This document shows positions 1 to 6,128 of a stretch of DNA of 11,582 nt, piece after piece (position 1 is the first letter of the stretch; every line of letters begins with the position of its first letter). Source of the stretch: an uncultured Oscillospiraceae bacterium (GTDB lineage Bacteria > Bacillota > Clostridia > Oscillospirales > Oscillospiraceae); NCBI GenBank assembly GCA_947628975.1, contig CANRBW010000038.1, forward strand, positions 1 through 11,582, written 5' to 3'. The translations under genes and the position numbers were made by a program. A model generated the notes under the pieces. It saw only the letters and a list, made by a program, of their open reading frames with translations, was not told the DNA's origin and ran no database searches.

Positions 1-1
1 C

Positions 2-226
2 ACCGTCAACAAGAACAAGGTCCCCGGCGACACCCGCAGCCCCTTCGTCACCAGCGGCATCCGGGTGGGTACTCCCGCCGCCACCACCCGCGGCCTCGGC
101 CCCGACGACTTTGCCGAGATCGCCCGCGTCATCTGGGCCGCCGCCACCGACTTTGACGGCAACCAGGACGCCCTGCGCGCCCGGGTGGCCGCCCTGACCG
201 CCAAGTACCCCCTGTACGAGGGGTAA
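2..226 (+). CDS. glyA: Serine hydroxymethyltransferase, C-terminal end (partial)
   Basis: The frame opens at base 2 and gives the last 74 residues of a PLP-dependent serine hydroxymethyltransferase, which interconverts serine + tetrahydrofolate with glycine + methylene-tetrahydrofolate in the cytosol. The diagnostic part is the conserved stretch SGIRVGTPAATTRG (residues 18-31 of the fragment), preceded by the N-K-x-x-V-P-x-D motif typical of the family; the rest is the C-terminal helix region ending in KYPLYEG. The 5' part, including the PLP lysine, lies outside the window. Only 39 bp separate its stop from rarA and no convincing terminator lies between, so the two are probably co-transcribed. 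Identification is firm from the motif although only the tail is visible. Confidence 0.93.
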   Translation, partial: TVNKNKVPGDTRSPFVTSGIRVGTPAATTRGLGPDDFAEIARVIWAAATDFDGNQDALRARVAALTAKYPLYEG

Positions 227-265
227 AGGGGAAGACCTTTCCAGACAAGAGAGGGAGGTGGGTAC

Positions 266-1537
266 GTGGAATACCGGCCTTGGGCGGACGAGATCCGGCC
301 TGAGACCCTGGAGGACGTGGTGGGGCAACAGCACATCCTGGGCCCCGACGGTCTTCTGCGCCGCATCGTGGAATCTGACCAGGTGCCTAACCTGATCTTC
401 TACGGCCCCTCCGGCACCGGCAAGACCACCGTGGCCAACATCATCGCCAAGCGCTCCGGCCGGACCCTCCACCGGCTGAACGCCACCACCGCCTCCCTCT
501 CTGATGTGAAGGAGATGATCGGCCAGATCGGCACCCTGCTGGCCCCCAACGGCATCCTGCTCTATCTGGACGAGATCCAGTACTTCAACAAAAAACAGCA
601 GCAGTCCCTGCTGGAGGTCATCGAGAGCGGGGACGTGACCCTCATCGCCTCCACCACCGAAAACCCCTACTTCTACATCTACAACGCCGTCCTCTCCCGG
701 TCCTCCGTCTTCGAGTTCAAGCCCCTCACCGCGCGGGACGTGGCCCCCGCCATCTCCCGCGGCTTTCGCTTCATGGAGGAGCGGCTGGGCCGGAAGCTGG
801 AGCTGGAGGAGGGGGTGTGCGCCCACATCGCCTCCGCCTGTGGCGGGGACGCGCGGAAGGCGCTGAACACGGTGGAGCTGCTGGCCAACGCCGCCGTGAC
901 CCGGCAAGGCAAAGCCCTTGTCACCCTTGACGACGCCAAGCTGGCCGCCCAGGGCTCCGCCATGCGCTACGACAGGGAGGGGGACGACCACTACGACATC
1001 GCCTCCGCCCTGATGAAGTCCCTCCGGGGCTCCGATCCGGACGCGGCGCTGCACTTCCTGGCCCGGCTGTTGGAGGCGGGGGATATGATCACCGCCATCC
1101 GCCGCATCCTCTGCTCGGCCAGCGAGGACGTGGGCATGGCCTACCCCCAGGCGGCGCTGATCGTCCGGGCCCTGGTGGACAACGCCCTCCAGGTGGGCCT
1201 ACCGGAGGCCAGGCTGTGCCTGGGCCAGGCGGTGGTGCTGTTGGCCACCGCGCCCAAGTCCAACACCGTGGTGGCCGCCATCGACGCGGCCCTGGCGGAC
1301 GTCCGGGCGGGGCGGACCGGCTCCATCCCCCGGCACCTCCAAAACGTCCACGCCGACACCGCCGGCCAGGAGCGGGAGCAGGGCTACCTCTACCCCCACA
1401 GCTTCCCCGGCCACTGGGTCCCCCAGCAGTACCTCCCCGACGAGCTGGCGGGCGCGGTCTACTATAAGTACGGCGACAACAAGAGCGAGCAGGCCGCCCG
1501 GGCCTATTGGGAGAAGCTGAAAGGGGAGCGGGAATAG
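266..1537 (+). CDS. rarA: Replication-associated recombination protein A (RarA/MgsA AAA+ ATPase)
   Basis: A 423-residue AAA+ ATPase of the RarA/MgsA/Mgs1 (WRNIP1) family, which acts at stalled replication forks and is related to clamp-loader subunits. Visible in order: N-terminal R-P-x-T-L-x-D-x-V-G-Q (11-21), Walker A GPSGTGKTT (47-55), Walker B LLYLDEIQ (98-105) followed by the family signature FNKKQQ, sensor-1 STTENP (129-134), arginine-finger SRS (144-146), then the lid (about 160-230) and the C-terminal tetramerisation domain. The C-terminus contains the family's Y-P-H-x-F-P-G-H-W-V-x-Q-Q-Y-L-P-D block. Length is normal for the family. The start is GTG, chosen because GGGAGGTG lies just upstream and no other in-frame start is near. 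It follows glyA closely. The Walker B region carries Y and Q (LDEIQYFNK) where proteobacterial members usually have H and R (DEIHRFNK). Confidence 0.96.
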   Translation: MEYRPWADEIRPETLEDVVGQQHILGPDGLLRRIVESDQVPNLIFYGPSGTGKTTVANIIAKRSGRTLHRLNATTASLSDVKEMIGQIGTLLAPNGILLYLDEIQYFNKKQQQSLLEVIESGDVTLIASTTENPYFYIYNAVLSRSSVFEFKPLTARDVAPAISRGFRFMEERLGRKLELEEGVCAHIASACGGDARKALNTVELLANAAVTRQGKALVTLDDAKLAAQGSAMRYDREGDDHYDIASALMKSLRGSDPDAALHFLARLLEAGDMITAIRRILCSASEDVGMAYPQAALIVRALVDNALQVGLPEARLCLGQAVVLLATAPKSNTVVAAIDAALADVRAGRTGSIPRHLQNVHADTAGQEREQGYLYPHSFPGHWVPQQYLPDELAGAVYYKYGDNKSEQAARAYWEKLKGERE

Positions 1538-1565
1538 CGGACAGCGGGAGACGCCGAACGGATCC

Positions 1566-1573
1566 AAAGGAGG
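1566..1573 (+). promoter_or_regulatory. Strong Shine-Dalgarno that fixes the start of the 121-aa protein
   Basis: AAAGGAGG is a near-perfect anti-16S match with a 9-base spacer to the ATG at 1583. It is the main evidence that this short unrecognised ORF is a real gene. Confidence 0.85.
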
Positions 1574-1582
1574 TTTTGCGCT

Positions 1583-1948
1583 ATGCCCGTCCCCCTTCGC
1601 CTGGCCCTCTTTTTCGGGGGCATTTTTGCCCTTTACTTCCTTCTGCACCGGGCCACCCACAAAAACGCCCCCATCTCCGGGCCGTTTTTCTTTGAGATGG
1701 ACTGCCTGGTGCTGAACACCGGCATCCCGTACTCCATCCCCTTCGGGGAGATCGACCGTGTGGAGCTGGAGTACAGCGCCGGAGAGCTGGAGACGCGGAC
1801 CACTTACAGCCTGTGGGTCCGGGTCGTCCGAAAGAACGGCCAGACCAAAAAGGTCTGGTACAAGGGCTCCCGGACCGGCAAGCTGCCCGGGGACTACCAG
1901 GCGGCCCTGGAGGGGAAGGGGCTGACGGTGGCGGTCCGCGTCAAGTGA
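1583..1948 (+). CDS. Small single-TM membrane protein of unknown function
   Basis: A 121-residue protein I do not recognise as a named family. A hydrophobic segment at about residues 4-22 is a probable N-terminal membrane anchor, followed by HRATHK and a soluble region of about 90 residues with alternating hydrophobic and charged residues (ECLVLN-like start, then IPFGEIDRVELEYSAGELETRTTYSLWVRVVRKNG, here described rather than a motif). This beta-rich pattern resembles a small PH-like (bPH) domain, but that is inference. The start is well supported: AAAGGAGG at 1566-1573 lies 9 bases before the ATG. It sits 45 bp after rarA and probably belongs to the glyA-rarA transcript. Its TGA overlaps, by 8 bp, the end of the convergent S1-domain gene, leaving no room for a terminator between them. 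Confidence 0.8.
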   Translation: MPVPLRLALFFGGIFALYFLLHRATHKNAPISGPFFFEMDCLVLNTGIPYSIPFGEIDRVELEYSAGELETRTTYSLWVRVVRKNGQTKKVWYKGSRTGKLPGDYQAALEGKGLTVAVRVK

Positions 1949-2891
1949 CCTCGGTTGGGCAGAACACCGTCTCCGCGCCCGGCTTTTGGCAGTCCTCCGG
2001 GGCGTAGCGCCAGCGGGTGAGGACGCCGGAGGTCTGGAAGTACCGCGGGGCGGGCAGCTGGGCCTCGGCGGACAGGTGATCGATGAGCAGGAGCTTGATC
2101 TTCATCTGCCGGGGCTGGATGGACTTGATATAGACGCTGACCCGCTCCTCCAGGCGGTAGCCCGCCTTGGGCTCGGCCAGGCCGGAGAGGTTGGGGGTCA
2201 GTTCGACGAAATACCCGTAGTCCTTCACCCCCCGGATGATCCCCGGCACCGTCATCCCGGCGGTGAGAGACCGGACGTTCTCCTCCCAGGTGCCCAGAAG
2301 CTCCTTGTGGCTGAGGAGGATACGCCCCCGGTCCCGGTCCAGACCGGTGACCAGGGCGAAGATCCTCTGCCCGGGCCGGAAGCGCCGGTCCGGGTGGGGC
2401 AGGCGGGAGACCGAGATGTTCTCGATGCCGATCATGGAGGGCACGCCGCACCCCACGTCCACAAAGGCCCCGAAGGGCTCCAGGTGGGTGACCACGGCGG
2501 GGATGATCTGGCCGGGCCGCAGGGTGGTGAGCATCTGGCTCAGCGCCAGCGCCTGGGCCTGACGGCGGGAGAGGATGGGCCGGGGCTCCCCCTCGTCGGT
2601 GAGCTCCACCCCCGTCACCACGAAGGACACCGGCTTTCCCACGCGGGAGAGGATGGCAATGTCCCGCGTGCTCCCCTCCCCGATGCCCAGGGCGGCCTCG
2701 GTCCGGGGGATGACGCCGATAAAGGGGCCGACCTTTACAGACAAGTCGTGCTGGGCGTTGCAGGACAGGGCCACCCCCTCCAGCACCTCTCTGGCGGCCA
2801 CGCATCGCAGAAGACTTTCCGCCTCGGCGCACCGGGCGATATTTTCCGGGCGATCCAACAGACTGCCCTCGGGCAGATAGGTTCGGTTCAA
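1941..2891 (-). CDS. S1 RNA-binding domain protein (RpsA-like, three S1 repeats)
   Basis: A 316-residue cytoplasmic RNA-binding protein, commonly labelled 30S ribosomal protein S1 or S1-domain protein in Clostridia. Three OB-fold/S1 repeats can be read: a degenerate first (about 36-109, with GPFIGVIPRTEAALG), a canonical second (about 126-196, with LRPGQIIPAVVTHLEPFGAFVDVG and later RILLSHKEL), and a third (about 212-272, with GIIRGVKDYGYFVELTPNLSGLAE). A C-terminal tail of about 45 residues is not S1-like. The start is inferred to be TTG: it gives MNRTYLPEG, and AAGGGG lies 8 bases upstream (2900-2905 on the plus strand); the nearby ATG is out of frame. An upstream in-frame GTG would add residues that run through the putative promoter, so I reject it. 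Divergent from the DUF951 gene and convergent with the 121-aa gene. Confidence 0.88.
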   Translation of the reverse strand: MNRTYLPEGSLLDRPENIARCAEAESLLRCVAAREVLEGVALSCNAQHDLSVKVGPFIGVIPRTEAALGIGEGSTRDIAILSRVGKPVSFVVTGVELTDEGEPRPILSRRQAQALALSQMLTTLRPGQIIPAVVTHLEPFGAFVDVGCGVPSMIGIENISVSRLPHPDRRFRPGQRIFALVTGLDRDRGRILLSHKELLGTWEENVRSLTAGMTVPGIIRGVKDYGYFVELTPNLSGLAEPKAGYRLEERVSVYIKSIQPRQMKIKLLLIDHLSAEAQLPAPRYFQTSGVLTRWRYAPEDCQKPGAETVFCPTEVT

Positions 2892-2920
2892 TCCATCGTC
2901 CCCTTTTTTCCGGATGGGGA

Positions 2921-2951
2921 AGTATATGCCCCCGGCGGGGGACACTTGCAA
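2921..2951 (-). promoter_or_regulatory. Possible promoter of the S1-domain gene
   Basis: Read on the minus strand, TTGCAA (2951-2946) is followed after 17 bases by CATATA (2928-2923), or after 19 bases by the better -10 TATACT (2926-2921). Either would start transcription a few bases upstream of the ribosome binding site of the S1 gene. The spacer contains an inverted repeat, CCCCC-GGC-GGGGG (2929-2941 on the plus strand), which could be an operator or chance in GC-rich DNA. The spacing/box trade-off keeps this tentative. Confidence 0.4.
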
Positions 2952-2972
2952 AAAACTTGGGAGGGACGGCCT

Positions 2973-3164
2973 GTGGACATCCGGGTGGGAGATACCCTGG
3001 TGATGAAAAAGGAGCACCCCTGCGGCAGCCGGGAGTGGCGGGTCCTGCGGGTGGGGATGGATTTCAAGCTGGTCTGCGCCGGCTGCGGCCGCCAGGTCAT
3101 GCTGCCCCGGAGCCGGGCGGAGAAAAACGTGAAACGGATCGTGCGGGAGGAGACGCGGGAATGA
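2973..3164 (+). CDS. DUF951 family protein
   Basis: A 63-residue protein of the DUF951 family, widespread in Firmicutes and of unknown molecular function. The family pattern is clear: an N-terminal D-I-R-V-G-D, then M-K-K-x-H-P-C-G (residues 11-18), E-W-x-V-L-R-V-G-M-D (21-30), C-x-x-C (Cys35, Cys38), and Q-V-M-L-P-R-S (41-47). Cys17, Cys35 and Cys38 may bind a metal; that is inference. The GTG start is chosen because GGGAGGG sits a few bases upstream and because it yields the normal family N-terminus and length. The last four bases (ATGA) overlap the start of hisC, implying translational coupling. It is divergent from the S1-domain gene across an 81-bp intergenic space. Confidence 0.92.
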   Translation: MDIRVGDTLVMKKEHPCGSREWRVLRVGMDFKLVCAGCGRQVMLPRSRAEKNVKRIVREETRE

Positions 3165-4228
3165 AGGAGTTTTGGAGCAGCCGGGTCCGGGATATGACCC
3201 CCTACACCCCCGGCGAACAGCCCAGGGACCGGAAATTCATCAAGCTCAACACCAACGAAAACCCCTATCCTCCCGCCCCCGAGGTGGTCGCGGCCATCCG
3301 GGAGGCGGCGGGGGAGACCCTGCGCCTCTATCCCGACCCGGAGTGCCTGGCCCTGCGCCGGGCGGTGGCCCAGGCCACCGGCGTGGGGGAGAGCCAGGTC
3401 TTCTGCGGCAACGGCTCGGACGAGGTCCTCTCCTTCGCCTTCCAGGCCTTTTTTGACAAGGCGGTCCCCATCACCTTCCCCGACATCACATACAGCTTCT
3501 ACGAGGTGTATGTAAAGTATCTTGACTTGACAGCCCGCACCATTCCGCTGGAGACGGACTTCTCCCTCCCTCTGGAGCGGTTCCTCGCCGAGCCCAGGGG
3601 GGGCGTCGTCCTCGCCAACCCCAACGCCCCCACCGGCCAGGCCCTGGGGGCGGCGGACCTCCGCCGGGTGGTGGAGGCCCACCCCGACCAGGTGGTGGTG
3701 GTGGACGAGGCGTATGTGGACTTCGGGGCGGAGAGCATGGCGCCGTGGGTGGGGACCTACCCCAACCTCCTGGTGGTCCAGACCACCTCCAAGTCCCGGT
3801 CCCTGGCCGGTCTGCGGGTGGGCTGGGCCCTGGGGGACGAGAACCTCATCGCCGCCCTGCGCTGTGTGCGGGACTCCATCAACTCCTACACCGTGGACCG
3901 CCTGGCCCAGGCCGGTGCGGCGGCGGCCCTGGCGGCAGGGGACTACTTCGCCCAGGTTTGCCGCCAGGTGGCGGAAACCCGTGAAAAAACCTGGACCCGC
4001 CTGCGGGACATGGGCTTTGACGTGGCGCCGTCCAAGGCCAACTTCCTCTTTGTCCGCCACCCGGCGGTTCCCGGCCCGGCGCTGTTCCGGGGCCTGCGGG
4101 AGCGGGGGATCCTGGTCCGCCGCTGGGATCTGCCCCGCATCGGGGACCATCTGCGGATCTCCATCGGCACCGAGGCGGAGATGGACGCCCTTTGCCAGGC
4201 GCTGGCGGAGCTGACTGCCGGGAAGTGA
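3161..4228 (+). CDS. hisC: Histidinol-phosphate aminotransferase (class I/II PLP aminotransferase)
   Basis: A 355-residue fold-type I aminotransferase that transfers an amino group from glutamate to imidazole-acetol phosphate in histidine synthesis. Visible: KLNTNENPYPP (28-38), GNGSDE (83-88), NPNAPTG (153-159), DEAYVDF (182-188), the Schiff-base lysine Lys211 within TTSKSRSLAGLRVG (Arg218 for the PLP phosphate), and LRISIGT (331-337) with the substrate-carboxylate arginine Arg332. Length is usual for HisC. The start is the ATG inside the ATGA overlap with the DUF951 gene. No other his gene is in the window, so it is an isolated copy; members of this subfamily can also act on phenylpyruvate or other aromatic keto acids, and sequence alone cannot separate these roles here. 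Confidence 0.92.
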   Translation: MKEFWSSRVRDMTPYTPGEQPRDRKFIKLNTNENPYPPAPEVVAAIREAAGETLRLYPDPECLALRRAVAQATGVGESQVFCGNGSDEVLSFAFQAFFDKAVPITFPDITYSFYEVYVKYLDLTARTIPLETDFSLPLERFLAEPRGGVVLANPNAPTGQALGAADLRRVVEAHPDQVVVVDEAYVDFGAESMAPWVGTYPNLLVVQTTSKSRSLAGLRVGWALGDENLIAALRCVRDSINSYTVDRLAQAGAAAALAAGDYFAQVCRQVAETREKTWTRLRDMGFDVAPSKANFLFVRHPAVPGPALFRGLRERGILVRRWDLPRIGDHLRISIGTEAEMDALCQALAELTAGK

Positions 4229-4255
4229 CCTCCCAAACGAGCCGGGCATACACTG
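4227..4255 (+). promoter_or_regulatory. Possible sigma-K-like promoter before the Cys-rich gene
   Basis: The sequence GACC (4227-4230), then exactly 16 bases, then CATACACTG (4247-4255), resembles the sporulation mother-cell sigma-K pattern mACm-N16-CATAnnnTA; only the last base of the -10 deviates. The pattern carries little information and could arise by chance, and sporulation of this organism is assumed, not shown. Confidence 0.25.
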
Positions 4256-4266
4256 GAACTGGAAGG

Positions 4267-4280
4267 GGCGCGGACGCGCC
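4267..4280 (+). repeat. Short inverted repeat in the leader of the Cys-rich gene
   Basis: GGCGCG-GA-CGCGCC is a perfect 6-bp inverted repeat, placed about 16 bp before the ribosome binding site (GGGAGG at 4297-4302). It has no T tract, so it is not a terminator; it could be an operator or leader hairpin, or chance in GC-rich DNA. Confidence 0.35.
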
Positions 4281-4310
4281 GAATCCACTTTCAACTGGGA
4301 GGTTCAAGCC

Positions 4311-5135
4311 ATGGCTGAAAAGGTCATGCCCGGCCCCGTGCAGGAAGACGCCTGCATCCGGGAGGCTGTGTGCGTACACACGAAAAAGATCTTCGACTCC
4401 TGCCGCGACAAGGACTGCGTCGAGGATCTGCGTTTCTATCCCACCCAGAGCTCCAAGGCGGTCATCGACCGCGCCGTCAGCGTCAAGCCCGGCGCCGCGG
4501 AGCTTTTGGACGTATACATCGACGTGGCCCCCGTGGGCTTCAACCGGGGCTTCTACACCGTGGACGTGCGGTACTTCTACCGCGTCACCGCCGACGCGTT
4601 CGTGGGCGCGGCCCGGCCGGTGTGCGTCACCGGTCTGGCCGTTTTTGACAAGCGGGTCATTCTCTTTGGCAGCGAGAGCGGCGCCAAGGTCTTCACCTCC
4701 GACCGGGAGGACCTCTCCCGCGACCGGGACCTGTGCCCCGCCGGACTGCCCACCGCCGTGGTGGAGGCGGTGGACCCCATCGTGCTGAGCGTGAAGCTGG
4801 TGGACAGCTGCGAGTGCGGCGGCTGCGACTGCGATCTGTGCGAGGTCCCCGGCGGCGTCAGCGCCTGCTTTGGCAGCGACCTGGACTTCGCCTGCGGCGG
4901 CAAGCGCATCTACCTGACCCTGGGCCAGTTCTCCATCATCCGGCTGGAGCGGGACACCCAGCTCCTGATCCCGGCCTACGACTACTGCCTGCCGGAGAAG
5001 GAGTGCGCCTGCGGCTGTGAGGACGACCCCTGCGAGATCTTCCGCCAGGTGAAGTTCCCCGTGGACGAGTTCTTCCCCCCCAACACCCTGGGGGGCGCGG
5101 AGGGCTACCGGGAGATCCGCGGCTGCTGCCGCTGA
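4311..5135 (+). CDS. Cysteine-rich conserved protein of unknown function
   Basis: A 274-residue soluble protein with no signal peptide or membrane segment. It contains 20 cysteines, arranged in an N-terminal set (Cys in DACIREAVC, DSC, KDC), a dense central cluster CECGGCDCDLC (about residues 162-172), a second cluster CACGC...C near residue 230, and a terminal GCC-R. The first part (VCVHTKKIFDSCRDKDCVEDL, then GFNRGFYTVDVRYFYRV and VFDKRVILFGSE) resembles hypothetical proteins I recall from many Clostridia; I know of no established function. High cysteine and cytosolic character would suit a disulfide-crosslinked spore coat/exosporium protein or a metal-binding protein; both are inference. 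ATG start with GGGAGG 8 bases upstream. It begins 82 bp after hisC. Confidence 0.85.
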   Translation: MAEKVMPGPVQEDACIREAVCVHTKKIFDSCRDKDCVEDLRFYPTQSSKAVIDRAVSVKPGAAELLDVYIDVAPVGFNRGFYTVDVRYFYRVTADAFVGAARPVCVTGLAVFDKRVILFGSESGAKVFTSDREDLSRDRDLCPAGLPTAVVEAVDPIVLSVKLVDSCECGGCDCDLCEVPGGVSACFGSDLDFACGGKRIYLTLGQFSIIRLERDTQLLIPAYDYCLPEKECACGCEDDPCEIFRQVKFPVDEFFPPNTLGGAEGYREIRGCCR

Positions 5136-5158
5136 GCCGGGCCTGACCGGTCCCGGCC

Positions 5159-5188
5159 GGGGAAGAGGAAAAAAGGGGAGAGGGGGGA
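5159..5188 (+). other. 30-base uninterrupted polypurine tract upstream of rlmA
   Basis: Every base from 5159 to 5188 is A or G, with G runs at 5159-5162, 5175-5178 and 5182-5187. The last run acts as the ribosome binding site for the methyltransferase start at 5195. The length exceeds what a Shine-Dalgarno needs; it may affect DNA or RNA structure. Confidence 0.7.
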
Positions 5189-5194
5189 CGGCGG

Positions 5195-6025
5195 ATGGAG
5201 AGCCTGTTTTGCTGTCCGGTCTGCGGCGGCGCGCTGGAGCGGGACGAGAGGGGCTGCCGCTGTGCCGCCGGGCACAGCTTTGACCGGGCCAGGGAGGGGT
5301 ATGTGAACCTCCTGAGCGCCAACCGCCGCCACTCCCGCCTCCCCGGCGACGACGCCCTCATGGTCGCGGCCCGGAGCCGCTTTCTGGACGGCGGGTGGTA
5401 CGCCCCCCTGCGGGACGCCCTGTGCCGCCTCCTTCAGGACAGCGCCCTCCCGGCCCCGCGGGTGCTGGACGCGGGCTGTGGGGAGGGGTACTACACCGCC
5501 GCCCTGGCCCGCTGGGCCTCAGAGGCGGGCGGGGCCCTGGCCGGGGTGGACCTCTCCAAGCCGGCGGTGAGGCGGGCGGCCCGGCGCTGTCCCTCCGGGG
5601 AGCTGGCGGTGGCCTCGGTCTACCACCTGCCCCTGGCCTCCGGCGGGGTGGATGCGGTGGTCAACTGCTTCTCCCCCCTGGCCGCCGGGGAGTTTGGCCG
5701 GGTCCTGCGCCCCGGCGGGGTCTTCCTCTATGTGGTCCCCGGCCCCCGGCACCTCTGGGAGATGAAGCGGGTCCTCTACGACCAGCCCTACCAGAAGGAG
5801 GAGCGGCGGGAGTGCTACCCCGGCTTTTCCTACCGGGAGGTGGTCCCGGTGGAGTATTCCTTCACCCTGACCGACCCCCGGGACCTCCAGGCGCTGTTCC
5901 ACATGACCCCCTACGCCTGGAAAACGCCCCGGGAGGGGGTGGAGCGTCTGCTGGACCGGGAGGAGATGACCCTCACCGCCCAGTTCCGCGTCCACGTCCT
6001 CACCCGGACCGGCTCCTCCGCCTAG
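5195..6025 (+). CDS. rlmA: 23S rRNA (guanine-N1)-methyltransferase, RlmA/TlrB type
   Basis: A 276-residue SAM-dependent methyltransferase matching the RlmA(I)/RlmA(II) family, which methylates N1 of a guanine in helix 35 of 23S rRNA (G745 in E. coli RlmA, G748 in TlrB, the latter associated with tylosin resistance). An N-terminal zinc finger is visible: Cys7, Cys10, Cys23 (or Cys21) and His27, followed by the signature F-D-x-A-R-E-G-Y-V-N-L-L (29-40) and PGDD (50-53). The SAM-binding motif is V-L-D-A-G-C-G-E-G-Y-Y (90-100), with GVDLSK as motif II. PGPRHLWEMK (182-191) and the late M-T-P-Y-A-W are also typical. Length is usual. I cannot tell from sequence whether the target is G745 or G748. 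It lies 59 bp after the Cys-rich gene and ends in a strong terminator. Confidence 0.92.
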   Translation: MESLFCCPVCGGALERDERGCRCAAGHSFDRAREGYVNLLSANRRHSRLPGDDALMVAARSRFLDGGWYAPLRDALCRLLQDSALPAPRVLDAGCGEGYYTAALARWASEAGGALAGVDLSKPAVRRAARRCPSGELAVASVYHLPLASGGVDAVVNCFSPLAAGEFGRVLRPGGVFLYVVPGPRHLWEMKRVLYDQPYQKEERRECYPGFSYREVVPVEYSFTLTDPRDLQALFHMTPYAWKTPREGVERLLDREEMTLTAQFRVHVLTRTGSSA

Positions 6026-6033
6026 CAAAGGGA

Positions 6034-6071
6034 AAGCACGGAAGGCCCCCCGGCCTTCCGTGCTTGATTTT
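6034..6071. terminator. Bidirectional intrinsic terminator, perfect 14-bp stem
   Basis: AAGCACGGAAGGCC (6034-6047), loop CCCC, and GGCCTTCCGTGCTT (6052-6065) form a perfect 14-bp stem. On the plus strand GATTTTCC follows; on the minus strand the stem runs into CTTTCCCTTTG. It lies 8 bp after the rlmA stop and in front of the convergent anti-sigma gene, so it can end transcripts from both sides. Confidence 0.88.
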
Positions 6072-6073
6072 CC

Positions 6074-6118
6074 GCCGTCCCGCGGCGCCCGCGCCTGACG
6101 CGAGCCCCGCGGGGCGGC
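6074..6118. repeat. Second, nested imperfect inverted repeat at the convergent junction
   Basis: GCCGTCCCGCGG (6074-6085) pairs with CCGCGGGGCGGC (6107-6118) over 12 positions, one being a G-U wobble in plus-strand RNA. The 21-base loop holds its own CGCG/CGCG stem (6090-6093 with 6099-6102). It starts 8 bp after the first terminator stem and ends 10 bp before the anti-sigma stop. It lacks a clear T tract on either side, so it is probably a supporting structure, a 3'-end stabiliser, or a backup terminator. Confidence 0.6.
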
Positions 6119-6128
6119 CTTGTTTCGC

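Noticed and set aside
225..243. AAAGG...CCTTT hairpin between glyA and rarA as a terminator
   Set aside because: The stem is 5 bp and has no T tract, so read-through into rarA is more likely.
2923..2928. TATATG as a plus-strand -10 for the DUF951 gene
   Set aside because: No acceptable -35 lies 16-18 bases upstream (the region reads CCCCTT); the plus-strand promoter stays unidentified.
2888..4294. 468-codon minus-strand open frame opposite hisC
   Set aside because: It is antisense to DUF951 and hisC, which have clear motifs, and its composition is that of a GC-rich shadow frame.
5136..5157. GCCGGG...CCCGGC inverted repeat after the Cys-rich gene as a terminator
   Set aside because: The stem is only 6 bp and no T tract follows; a polypurine stretch follows instead.
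6104..6115. GCCCCGCGGGGC 12-bp palindrome as an operator
   Set aside because: It overlaps the right arm of the longer inverted repeat 6074-6118 and lies downstream of both genes, not in a promoter.
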